NCBI GenBank assembly: GCA_002261195.1
Contig: MVBO01000019.1
Location: 111,485-175,484, forward strand
DNA length: 64,000 nt
Source of the DNA: Bifiguratus adelaidae
Taxonomy: Eukaryota > Mucoromycota > Endogonomycetes > Endogonales
Reading direction: 5' to 3'
Within the stretch, counting starts at the first letter, position 1; the number at the start of each line of letters is the position of its first letter. The translations under genes were made by a program, and so were the position numbers. Of this stretch, positions 1 through 10,744 are shown one piece after another. Under the pieces are notes generated by a model that worked only from the letters and a program-made list of their open reading frames with translations, was not told where the DNA came from and did not search any database.

Positions 1-2
1 AA

Positions 3-131
3 GTCAAGGAAGGCAAAGATATCGACGAATCAAGTTTTGAGATATTTAGTGCTGTGCCTGATCAAGAACGCTTCGCTCCCCAAAATCGTGGCTTCGGTGC
101 TGGTGGCGCGGGTGGACAATACTTTTTGTAG
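3..131 (+). CDS. 3'-terminal exon of an unidentified gene (partial)
   Basis: Reading from base 3 gives 42 open codons ending in TAG at 129-131. The C-terminus is Gly-rich and finishes GGAGGQYFL. The rest of the gene lies before the window. I do not recognise the family. The frame could be an intron-derived open stretch, but the acidic-then-Gly-rich composition and the clean stop just before an AT-rich spacer favour a true terminal exon. Confidence 0.4.
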   Translation, partial: VKEGKDIDESSFEIFSAVPDQERFAPQNRGFGAGGAGGQYFL

Positions 132-448
132 AGTCAAGCAACGCGTATTGTGTCGATCGGTGATTTGTGTACTTTAGTCTCTTTTCTTTGATGATTATTT
201 GTGGATCTCCATCTCCGAGATTCAAGCTTGTATTTTTCAACCTTTTTGCAATGCTTGTAGATTGTACCTCATTGCGGTGAGCTCATCATCCAACATGCTA
301 TCGTAAGATTTGTATTCTAGATGCGGATCGTGGAAAAAATACATTGTTATGTGAACCGGACAAATATCGTCTACCGCTTGAGCATCGGCATGCTGTCTCA
401 GAAACTACTACTATAAAAGAGACAGCGACCTTTGTTTCAGGCGTAAAC
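132..448. other. Intergenic, convergent 3' ends
   Basis: Spacer between the end of the first gene and the 3' end of Ubc9. It is AT-rich and presumably holds both 3' UTRs. I see no coding signal, RNA gene or repeat in it. Confidence 0.5.
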
Positions 449-1327
449 CTATTGTGCTATATGCTCTCTCGCTTGCTGTCGCACACGAATTTCGTACGCT
501 TTTCTGTCCTTTCTGTTAAACATGCACGTCAGTCTTTCCCAATGGCGATGATGATGGCCCAAAAATAAGACTTACTTGAAGAGCACATAGGCATCAGATT
601 GTGCCGGGCTTTCGGGATTAGGATTGTCCAGCAGATCCTGTATACCAAGCAAAATCTGCGCTCGCACGTTTGCTTAGCCACGGGCCATTTGACGGTAAAT
701 GCTGGCTCTTACCTGCTTGACAGTAATTGCTGGTTTCCATGCCTCCTCTTCGTTGAGAATTGACAGGCAAACCGTTCCAGACGGATATACATTGGGATGG
801 AAGAGAGGAGGTGTAAATTTACCTACGAAACGCGTTAGCTTACCAATGCGACACGGATGGTCATTCCGTTGCTATTACATTTGGGAGGTTTGGAGGGGAA
901 ATCTGAACTTTCACGTTAATGACCTCGATGCAAAGTAACGTACGGTTACCGACCTTCAGGGAATATCATGAGGAGCTTGTAAACGCCGTGCTCCCAGGGT
1001 GTCTGATATGGATAAACCATAAGTCTCGTGTGACCCGTAATCTGCAACATTAATCTCCTACCTTCTCTTTACCAGGTATACCGCATTCCCACTGCATCAA
1101 GTCTAACGTGGAGTCCGCTGTCTTGACTGGTCGTGCCCAGAAGCCCTAGTATACACCTGTCAGCTTTGCCACCCTTTGCAAGTCCAAGAATCCTTTCGGC
1201 CGCGACTGACGTTGCTCCTTTCAAGTCATGGAGCAATCAACACGAGAGATCCACTTACATAAGGGTGGTCTTTACGCCACTGCTTTCGCTCCTGCTGCAA
1301 CCGACCGATCGCTATTCCAGAGCTCAT
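449..1327 (-). CDS. ubc9: SUMO-conjugating enzyme E2 (Ubc9/UBE2I)
   Basis: This E2 takes SUMO from the E1 as a thioester and passes it to substrate lysines, mainly in the nucleus. Seven exons splice to about 158 residues, the usual Ubc9 length. The start [20 protein letters not shown] matches the basic Ubc9 N-terminal helix that binds SUMO. It is followed by [25 protein letters not shown], the HPN motif in FHPNVYPSG and the catalytic cysteine in GTVCLSIL, then ILLGIQDLL and a C-terminal helix ending REHIAQ. One exon encodes only about eight residues (DFPSKPPK), and its junctions rebuild Cys in KPPKCKF. All introns are GT-AG. The stop is at 449-451 and the ATG at 1325-1327. It lies 82 bp downstream of coactosin on the same strand. 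Confidence 0.95.
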
Positions 1328-1409
1328 GCTGCCAAACGAGAGAATATCCTTTCCCTTTAATTCACGTCATCAATTTTTAGAAGACATTATTAAGGTTGTC
1401 ATGCTCTCT

Positions 1410-2250
1410 CTAATACGTGCTTGTTTGACTGGCATGCATGCATTGAGCTTGTGAATGGTTCATAATATGACTTACCGATCGTAGTTTGCTCCACCTGCTT
1501 TCCGCAGTCTAGTCATAATATCTTGCTCATCAAGATCAAATTTGTGGGATGCGGGAACTTCAATGTGATAGTTCCGAATCACAGCCTTGACATCCGCAAT
1601 TTGTATCTAGTCATGATATAAGTCAACACAGAGGTCTCAACCAGATTCAAGACACATACACTGAGCTTAGCTTTACGCATGATGCCCACATTCTCACCAC
1701 ACCATGACACCAAGACGAATTTGATGCGCTGACTGTATTCGTCATTGGACATATTCAATCTACATGGCTTGCCATCAGATTGTTGTGATAAAATCGTGGT
1801 CTGTCAATGCCTTACCGAAGATAACCCCATCCAGCAACGTTATCCTTTAATTGAGCAACAAACTCCTCCAAGCCTCCGGTTCCCGAGCCTGCCAGCTTCA
1901 ACCTGTCGGGTTTGCCATCCGCAAAGTCGAAGAACACCCTGCAGGACGACGTTCGTGTCAGCAATGTTGGAAAATTTTAGGCTCTGGTCACCAGACGTGC
2001 TCCGAGATGGGTTTCAAGCCAGTAAATGAACCTGTAAGGACTCACCAATTCACATCCGTCTTGTCTGCGAGGTTCATAAAAGTATCAGGCACGCGCTTCA
2101 GGGACAGATGTGTCATCAAGACTGGTTAACTCACCATCTCTGACTTCCTCGTAGGCTTCATTGATAGCCGGATCCTAAAGACATTATTACCATTACTTTT
2201 GCGTACAGCGCTCCAATTGTCGTCCTACTTACAGCTGCAATGCCTGCCAT
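1410..2250 (-). CDS. Coactosin-like F-actin-binding protein (ADF-H domain)
   Basis: Coactosins are single ADF-homology-domain proteins that bind filamentous actin and oppose capping. The spliced product starts MAGIAADPAINEAYEEVRDD. It continues DKTDVNWVFFDFADGKPD, GTGGLEEFVAQLKDN, then RIKFVLVSWCGENVG, and ends DIMTRLRKAGGANYDRQTSTY. The KAGGANYD tail and the SWxGENV strand are coactosin hallmarks rather than cofilin ones. The length is near 145 residues, typical for the family. The gene has several short exons with GT-AG introns; the last codon pair is rebuilt across an intron ending GCCAG. It is divergent from NSA1, whose ATG lies 131 bp away, so they probably share a promoter. Confidence 0.9.
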
Positions 2251-2381
2251 GACGCCCGCAAGTCGAAGAAGAGCTGCAGGAAATACTTGTTTCTATAAAA
2301 GGAAGCTTAGTCACGTGGCTCAACTTTTTCTTCTTGAACGCGAAGCAAAGGACGACGATAAGCTTGTCTTGGAGACAACTC

Positions 2382-3811
2382 ATGCGGAGGTATTACACCG
2401 GCGATGAAGCCGGACTGGTCAAGGGTAGGTGTTGATTGTGGATTGGATGTTGATTGCTGACATTGGTCGTAGTGGTGGCTTTCCCTCCACCAGCAAAAGC
2501 CACTAAAAAGCCCAAAGTCGCCGAGGACGGGAATACTGAGCAAGTAGAGCCAACCACAAACGTGAAAACCATCGCAGGCAAAGTAGACAAGACTGAAGGG
2601 ATAGTTCGAATGGCATGGTCGGCCGAGCATGGCAAAAAGCTCGTAAGTGCGGAGAATTGAGAATGATGCGGTTAACGAATATGACATCCCAGATTGTAGT
2701 CGCAAGGAAGTCGGGCAAGGTCGACTTTTTGGATGTTAAAGATGAACAAATTGTAAGACAATGGCGTGATGAGAATATCAAAGGTGGATCCTCGCCAAAA
2801 GATCCCACATTTGTAGGCTTATACGCAGATCAAACGTAAGCAACAAGGGCACGGGCATCGATGAGGGGACTCATGCTGAACCATAGGACGCTCGTCACAT
2901 CCACCTCCAATGGCCACACCACATACACCAACTTAGAAACCAATACATCCAACACTTTATCCGTACCCATGAAACCGATCCCCACTGCTCCCAAAGAGTT
3001 TTCTACCCTATGTCGATCAAAGGTATCAAAAGCATATCCCAACATTTTCGCGATCGGAGGAAAGGAATACGATTTGAATATTTTCGACATGTCACTCCAT
3101 ACTTCTTCAGAATCCGCCAGCACGAACGGCTCAACGAACGGTACAAAAAAGGCAATGGCTGGGCGAATATTTGAGGCCAAGAATGTCAAAAACGATTGGC
3201 TAGATCTTCGAGTTCCGATATGGATCACTGATCTCGCTTTCCTCAACGCGCCAGCTACTCGCGTCGTCACTTGCACCGGTCATTCTCAAGTCCGATTGTA
3301 CGATACAAAAGCAGCCAAAAGACCGGTCAGGGACTTTTTGATTGGAGAAGAAAAGAAACGGATCGCCTTGACACACTTGTGCATTGGCCGCTCGGAGCAT
3401 GAAGTCATTGTGACCAACAATGTGTGCGATGTCATGGCCATTGATTTGCGTAACGGCAAAACAACGGCTCAATGGAAAGGCCCGACCGGTTCGGTGACGG
3501 ACTTGATCATGTGGCCTGGAGCTGACGTGGAAAAGGACGAAGAGACGCTATATGCTGTACCTCATGCCTCTCATGAGCTTTGCACCATATCCAATGACCG
3601 CTTTTTGCGCGTCCACGAAACAGAAACGCAGTTTCGTCGCGTGGTTCAAAAAGCGTATCTCAAGCAGAAATTAAGCTGCGTCCTGGTAGAGGAGCTAGAG
3701 GATCCAATAGCTCAAAGCCAAGAGGATGAAGATTCAGACAAGGAAAAGGAACTTTGGGAGGGCATGGCCACAGTTGGAAGTGCAGACAAGAAGCGGAAAA
3801 AGCGAAAATAA
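2382..3811 (+). CDS. nsa1: Ribosome biogenesis WD-repeat protein Nsa1/WDR74
   Basis: Nsa1/WDR74 acts in the nucleolus on pre-60S particles, together with the Rix7/NVL AAA ATPase in known systems. The protein begins MRRYYTGDEAGLVK, the usual entry strand of the beta-propeller. It reads IVRMAWSAEHG, VVARKSGKVDFLDV, RTLVTSTSNGH and IFAIGGKEYDLNIFD, then WITDLAFL with VTCTGHSQVRLYDTK. It ends in an acidic then basic tail (SDKEKELWEG...KKRKKRK), a plausible nucleolar signal. Four exons were joined by GT-AG introns. The first exon is 46 bp and lies before the longest 5' open frame; the ATG at 2382 restores the conserved N-terminus. It converges on CASP with 73 bp between the stops. Confidence 0.9.
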
Positions 3812-3884
3812 ACTAGACGATCAGAGCACTATTGTAGACCTTTGTCGAGTCGAAGAATTAATGTACAATGAGCCAAGAGCCATC

Positions 3885-6681
3885 CTATAGACCTTGCGGC
3901 GCTATTCCACCCAATGGATCGCCTCCATTGGCGGCCGCGAATTCATTGAGTTGAGGGCTCATGATAAATTCATGATCATGACGACACTCCTCCCATAAGC
4001 TGAGCTTGTATAGCGTAGCGAGCACAAGTAGGTGGAGCAGAAGAGAGTAGCCCACAAAGATGAGCCGTGACCACTTGCTGGCAAACATCAGCTTGGTGAG
4101 TCCAAGCGTGAACTTGTCAGCTGGATTCATGGAATTGTAACGCCTTGATTCTTCTCGGCGATGGAATTCGGTAAAAGGATTCATGCTTTCCTCGTACATT
4201 TTCGAATACTTGTCTGCCGGGTCATCTGACACACCCCGACGCGAGGTGGACGCCAAGGTTCCCATGGGTATCGACGATGACGTCGCTGCGGTTTCCGATC
4301 GATACGGGCTTGCTGCAACATCGTTGGAATCCAAGTAATTGGACCGTGGAGAATGTTCCTTTTGCTCGCGATAAACGTGAACAAACTTTAGCCGCTCATA
4401 CAATTTGAGATTGTCCTTGCGAAGCGTGTCTACCTCGCCTCGTAGATCTTGGATGGTGTCTAACTTTTGCCGCAGCTCCTCTTCAAGTTCCGCATTCCTC
4501 TGTCTGAAACGGTCTCGCTGGCCAGTGATTATAGGCAAGATACTCTTGTCATCTGACGAAGGTCCCCGGACACTTTCTATGCTCGGCCGCGCACTTGCAG
4601 TGTCTGCGGGAAGAGGTAATAGCGAGCCATTTGGTGACGCTTGTGCATTGTTGTATGATGTGTTAAGGCGGCCTAGGTCCTCTTCCAGCCGTAGTATCAG
4701 TGCCTCCTGTGTAGTGTTCTTCTCTTCAATCATTTGAAGTGCTTTCTGTGTGCGCTGGAGCTCCTCTTGCAGCTCCATCTTTGTAACATTCAATTCTGTC
4801 ACCTGCGATTGCAGTTTCTTGTTCTTTTCCATTGCAAGGACTTCCAAAGTCTCTTTGCCCACGCCTGAGGCTCCATTGGCAGACGATCCCAGCACTCCTT
4901 CAGCATCAAAGTCCACTTCGTCGTCATCTCCAGTGGAGAATTCCACATACTGATCAGGTACTGTCAGACCGGATCCCTTCCTTTCACATTACTACCAACC
5001 TTCATAATCTCGAGTTCACGCTTGATGAGATAGTAATCGTCAAATTCCTTTAATTTTGTCTTGGTCTTGTTCAACTCATCCACCTGGACACTGTCAGCAC
5101 TATGCCAATACGCGTCTATATGTTGCTTGCCTTGACCGCATGCTCTTTGCGCAATTCACTAAGCTGCTTGGTGAGACGAGCCTCAGTCGACTGGACAAGA
5201 TTTTTATAGGTTTGGACGTCGGCCATGAGCTTATTGATCTCATTCTAACGATGAGCCGGCGAAAAGGTGAGTTAGTACGCAACCATGTCAGCCGGTCATG
5301 TACCTGCGAGATTTTGTCGGAATCACTTGTTACATTGCTTAAAGTGTCGGTAAGTACCGGAAGGGCAAGACATCATGCATCCAGGACGTTACCTGTTCGC
5401 ATTGCCTTCATTAAGTTTAGTTATCTCCGCCTTGAGCTTTTCCTACAAGCAAACATTTAGCAGTGTTCAATCACCTACTGCAAATGGCAACCTACATTCT
5501 TCCTTTCCAGCTCGGCTGTCTTGGCGTTCGCTCGCTCTAGATCCATTAACACAATATCCAGCTCAGCTAGCTTCGCGCCAACTTCCTCATCTGTTTGAAG
5601 TCATTAAGACGAGACTTCACGTCACTCCGGCAATGTACACTCACCATACTTTTGTGAGTGATCAATTAGTTTTGCTTGTGTACTATCGTGCGTTTGCCGC
5701 AATAGAGTAAGTTCATCGCGAGCTTGATTAAGCTGTCTGTTGAGATCATGCTCCCTAAAATCCTTCTGATCAGCAAATTGCGACAAGCCGAAATGACCAA
5801 TTTTATACCGTTCTTTATATTGGCGAATCTTTTCGTCCATGAGCGTTTTCATCGCCGCTTCATTTTCTGCAACTTTTTCGGTGATAATGTCCTGTGACTA
5901 GCCCAGCACAACGAATTAACGACGCGCAGCTTGCTAATCTTTAGACTAACCTTGCTTTCCAGCTTCGATAGCTTCTCTTGTAGCTTAGATACGGCTGCAG
6001 TATCGTCACTGGATTTCGCCAACTGCTCATTAGCCATTGCCAACTCCCGCTGAAGAGTTTCATTTTCCTCTTGTAGTCGGGGATAATCTGCCACTTTTAT
6101 GGTTTGGTCCTAAAAGACCGCAAATAAGGATCGCTTTCCATGTGGCCTCACTTCGCATACTCACCACCGCGGCCTCAAAGACAGGCGCAGGATCAGGCGC
6201 CTCTGCTAAAGTCTTGTAAACGCCAAGAAATGCATTCTCTGCGAGCTTCGTCCGCTTAGTGATGGCGTCAATCTCACTTTGATAAGCTAAAGGCAAATTG
6301 AAATGGTTCAAAGACTATTTTAGCGGCTCACGTTCCCTCTCAGCGTACCTTTTAAAAGACTCTTGAATTGTTCGAGCTTTTCCTCATCAGTGAGCTTTCT
6401 AAACTCTGTGCACTTTTCTCAGTAAAGACAGACAATACCATTGCATGCGTGTCGATGCCAACCTCTTGTCTGCTCGGCTAACTTCTTGCGGGATACTAAC
6501 GAGTCCTTTTGGTTCTCAACGATTTCCAACCCTTTCTCGTCAAGTTCTTTCTGCAAAGCCGGTAGATTGACTCCTGTGGACAAGGCTTAGTCCGTGCAGT
6601 TCTACGGATTGCTCTGTTGGCCAATGTACCTTTCCAGAACCCGAGGACAGCAGTGAATGGCTCCTCTGCAGTATCCACCAT
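3885..6681 (-). CDS. coy1: Golgi coiled-coil protein CASP (Coy1/CUX1-short type)
   Basis: CASP proteins are C-terminally anchored Golgi tethers that work in retrograde traffic with golgins and SNAREs. The N-terminal exons give [17 protein letters not shown] and later [19 protein letters not shown] with [13 protein letters not shown], the conserved CASP head. Long heptad-rich coiled coil follows ([37 protein letters not shown]). At the C-terminus are an [20 protein letters not shown] block and one membrane span ([19 protein letters not shown]) followed by [11 protein letters not shown]. The gene has many small exons; not every 5' junction was resolved base by base. The ATG at 6681 was chosen because the family starts just before the FWK motif, although the frame stays open further upstream. 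Confidence 0.85.
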
Positions 6682-7433
6682 ATTGACAACGTGTTCTTCC
6701 AATTCAGGAAATGGGCGAAAATGGAACGTTTCAGAGCAGTGAAGCGCAGTGCGACATGAAGATATGCGTTGTGAAGCGTTCAATTGCGCGTTGGAATGCT
6801 GGTAACGTGTTGACAGAGTGCGTTTGATGGCTTGGCATTGATGCATAGACGCTCGATGAGCTACATTTTTGCAGAGTGGCAGATATCATGGGCGGATCAT
6901 CACGTCTAAGGTGTATAGTCCATTGCGGCATATGATGAAGAATCTTTATTAGGTGAAACGTTGCAAAATGGGTTATATGTGTATCAGCTAAAGCCATATA
7001 AGCAGTAGGACTAAGGAATCGGTTGCGATAAGATGACATGGCCGTATTGACAAGGCGTCACACGTGCTCTCACCCTTTTCTTCGATGCAGTGAATGAATT
7101 GAGCGAATAACGTCCATTTCCATATCATGACTTAATATTGCTCTCCATCCACATTTGTGTACAGAGACTCCTGGTCCATGCCTCTATGCTCGAGTCACTC
7201 TCTCCACGACGGGTTGGCAACCCTCGATCGCTTTCAACCCTAACCCATGTATCCCAAAAAGGAAAGTGTCGCTATAGTTGACCATCTTGTGTCATTAGCA
7301 GACGGCTTTGCCTCCTGCTCCCGGTCAATGCCGAGCTTCCGATAAGGCCTCGAATCACATTGTGCATTATTTTTACACCGCCTTGGGCTCTATATTAACC
7401 CGCGACAAGTGATGGGATATGATTTCATCCAGA
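6682..7433. promoter_or_regulatory. Divergent promoter region between CASP and Skn7-like genes
   Basis: No convincing gene lies in these 750 bp. A double telomere-like motif AACCCTAACCC is at 7236-7246. A TATA-like tatatta begins at 7391, about 43 bp before the Skn7 ATG. Short open frames on both strands show no family features. Confidence 0.5.
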
Positions 7434-9935
7434 ATGTCGAACAGTTATAACACTGCAAAATATGCGAATCCAGCGGCTTTGACCACCGCGAATGGCATGG
7501 GGAAAGACAGCTTAGCTGGCGGCAACGATGATGTCAGTCAAAGTACATCATCTGCTTCTACTATTCCGGATTTTGTAAAGAAGCTTTATCGGTAAGTGGC
7601 TCGGCTCGCTGTTCACTGCGGCGCAGAGGCATGTTTATCTTATGTGCTATTAGGATGCTTTCCGACGACACATATTCACATATCGTCTCGTGGGGCTCAA
7701 ATGGATCGACTTTTGTTGTCAAGGAACCGAACGAATTCGCCAAACACATTCTACCAAAACATTTCAAACACTCAAACTTTGCCAGCTTTGTACGTCAACT
7801 CAACAAGTACGATTTTCACAAACTGAGGAACGGCGAGGAGGCAAATCGTATTTATGGCGAGCAGGTAAGTGAAGCAAAACTTTGGACATTTTGCTACGGC
7901 TATGTTCTCATCTCTATTTTTCAATAGGCCTGGGAGTTTCATCATCCAAAATTTCAAAGCGACAAAAAGGATTTGCTTGAGGAAATCAAGGTAAGACATG
8001 GCCACGTTGTATTCATGAACTATTGTAACCATATTTTGTCGCCTATAGCGTAAAACGAGTGTCAAACCGAACAAAGGAGCTGCAACTGCCGATCTTGGAG
8101 TTGCTGACACTGTTGTTGGTCAACCGCGATCAACGGCTCTTGTTTCAGGGACGAGTAATGCCATGGCAAACTCTGATGACGTCCGACAAATGACACACGA
8201 GCTGCAGACAAGAATGGATTCTCTGCAAGCGCTTTCAAGCAGTGTGACGCAATATCTACATAGCCTCTCTCGAAACTATCAGACGGTCGTTGAAGAAATG
8301 CTGAGTTTCCGGAAGAACATGCAAGCGCAAGATAATCTAATGAAGGACCTTGTGCAGTATCTGGTGGATAACGAGAGCGGTATGTTTTCACTGCCAAGTA
8401 GATTTAGAAGGAAACTTATGCTAGCTTTATACAGCCCAACAAACGGGAAAGAGAGGCACGAAACGGTTACTCAGCGGTGAAAGTGTCGAGCTTGGTGGCC
8501 CTGATGCGGCTTTTGTCCCCTCGGAGCAAGCACGGAAACTTATTGAGTCTTATTCCGAAGTACAGAAAGCGAGTTTGGGTCAAATGAACGAGATTTCGAA
8601 GCGCGTACAACAACTTCAGCAATCTTTGAAGCCGGACTTCAATGGTGAAGGCGATAGCGAGTTCGACCCCGCCTTAAAGTTGGAGCAGTTTGCAGCGAGT
8701 TATGGTGAACCTTCATCTACCTTTGCGTCAACCTCTGCCCCCAATCAAACGATGAAAACTTCTGCCGCGGCTTCTCAATCCATGCCCTTCGCCTCTGGAA
8801 GCTCGTCACAGCCAGGCACATCTGCCGCTTTCGATCCTACAAATCCGGCGTTCTTCAGTTTCGGGGCGGTCGATGCCAATGGTTCCAACCCGTATGGGCT
8901 GCCGCACGGTCAAGATAATTTGACTGTCTTCACCGTTGGTCATCTGACGCCTAGGAAAGACCGGCCGGCGACATCTAACGGCCATCCGTCGCACGTTGTA
9001 CCAGACTTCAATCTCATTCCCGGCGCAAGCACCGAATCAGCACAAGATCCCTCTGTCGCTCCGGTTCAAGATTTATCCGCAGGTGGGAGCCGCAAAATGC
9101 GTGTACATCGCGGAACATTTATTCCAGGATGGAGTGTACCTCCCAAGGTCTTACTTGTGGAGGATGATGCAGTATGTCGAACCTTGAGCTCCAAGTTGCT
9201 ACAAGTTTTTGGCTGTACATTTGATGTAGCTGTGGATGGGGTAGACGCGCTGCAAAAGCTCAATCTGGAGAAATACGATATTGTCCTCATGGTAGGTTGC
9301 CTATAGCTTTGGGACAAACAAGGTGATTTTATGTTAATATGATCTTGCTACAGGACATTGTGATGCCGAACCTAGACGGCGTGACGGCAACATCTCGAAT
9401 TCGCCAGTTTGACACTATGACACCGATAATCTCCATGACCTCAAACACTACCGACAGTGACATCATGACATACTTCAATATTGGAATGAACGACATCTTA
9501 CCGAAGCCATTCTCGCGACAATCTCTGTATGGCATGCTCGAGAAGTATTGCGCACATTTGAAGGAGATGCAACGCATGCAAGGTCTCGATCCAGGTGTCA
9601 TTCATCGAAGCCTTGGAGAGCTCGGCATGCCACCTCCGCAAATGATGCCCTACAACCAATTGCCTGCTTCAGAGCATCAATCTGCCGATCACAGAAATGG
9701 AGATAGCCACTTTACGCATGACTTCAACCATAATTTGCATCCCACGACACACTTACGTGGCGACGAAGATCCCACGTCCAGCAATGGGTTCTATCAATTC
9801 CAAGATTACGCCCAAATAATGAACGCCATGGCCAGCATTCAAGACCAAGCATTGAGTGGTAAAGGCGTCAATTGCAATGATGCAGAGGACAGCGGTCAGA
9901 AGATGAAGAGAGCGCGTCTAGAAGAGATCGAATAA
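7434..9935 (+). CDS. skn7: HSF-domain/response-regulator transcription factor, Skn7/Prr1 type
   Basis: Skn7-type proteins join an HSF-like DNA-binding domain to a two-component receiver and control oxidative-stress, osmotic and cell-wall genes. Six exons give 733 residues. The HSF domain lies near residues 45-150 (PDFVKKLYRMLSDD, IVSWGSNGSTFVV, NFASFVRQLNKYDFHK, WEFHHPKF). A coiled coil follows (VRQMTHELQTRMDSLQALSS), then a Ser/Ala/Pro-rich linker. The receiver has acidic VEDDA, the phospho-acceptor Asp in MDIVMPNLDG, and the conserved Lys in DILPKPFS. One intron falls just before the phospho-acceptor strand. An in-frame ATG exists at 7419 and an overlapping out-of-frame one at 7412. I chose 7434 because the TATA-like element at 7391 would place the transcript start near or after 7419. 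A Met/Gln-rich tail follows the receiver. Confidence 0.93.
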
Positions 9936-10043
9936 TTTCTTGTATTGTGTGTGATATAATGCTTGTGCGCATACTAAATGTACGAATTTGGATAGTTTTT
10001 GGGCAATTGCCACTTTGTCCCACTTCTCGCACCTTCTAACATC

Positions 10044-10700
10044 ATGGGTCGCGAATTACCAGAGACCAACGCCACTTACCACCTCAATTTGGGTCATCAA
10101 GAAGTAGACCGAACCATTGAGGAACTGGAAGCCATATGCAAGGAAACACCCGCAGAATGGATCGCCGTAGAACCTATTGCCGAACTTTTGACTCGCGAGT
10201 TAGGTTACGAAGACCGAGGAGAGTTTGAGGACGCTCTAGGCGGTACATTTCAGCAATTTCTCGAAGCACTTCCCATGTTTACTGTCAAGACAGACGAAAA
10301 AGACCGACTGGTGCTGCACTACATTCCTGAACCGGAGGAATCAGCTTGGAAGGCGCGAACGCTCAAACTTCATGTCACCTCCTCTGCCCAATTGTGGAAG
10401 GTATTGCTCAAATCAGCGCATGCCGATCTAGATATCCCGCACATGGGATTCGGTAAATACGCCGATGGAAAGCGCATCATCAACACCCTTTACAACATCA
10501 TCTCCGAATCTGCCTTCAATTTGGATAGCTATGCCAAGGCTGACACGTCCATGTCGGAGGAGCACAAGGACAAGATACTGGATTGTGCCAAGCAATTGAA
10601 TGCTTTGTTGGATGTCAATGAACCTTTTGATATCGTCGTGACCGATCCCAGCGGACAAAGTGAATACAGTGACATGACAGGGGTAGAGACTGAAGCGTAG
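10044..10700 (+). CDS. Unrecognised intronless protein, 218 aa
   Basis: A single uninterrupted frame of 218 codons starts MGRELPETNATYHLN. I do not recognise the family. The N-terminal 100 residues (PIAELLTRELGYEDRGEF, then FLEALPMFTV and RLVLHYIPEP) look like a compact helix-helix-strand fold, loosely reminiscent of winged-helix/LOTUS domains; that likeness is weak. The C-terminal half is mixed helix with DGKRIINTLYNIISESAF and ends in an acidic tail. No signal peptide or membrane span is visible. The frame opens upstream to 9999, but only 108 bp separate it from the Skn7 stop, so the ATG at 10044 is preferred. It converges on the NXPE-like gene with 44 bp between stops. Confidence 0.75.
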   Translation: MGRELPETNATYHLNLGHQEVDRTIEELEAICKETPAEWIAVEPIAELLTRELGYEDRGEFEDALGGTFQQFLEALPMFTVKTDEKDRLVLHYIPEPEESAWKARTLKLHVTSSAQLWKVLLKSAHADLDIPHMGFGKYADGKRIINTLYNIISESAFNLDSYAKADTSMSEEHKDKILDCAKQLNALLDVNEPFDIVVTDPSGQSEYSDMTGVETEA

Positions 10701-10744
10701 AAGCATGTTTACATTACATTGCGTAGCACAGGAGGAATATAGAA

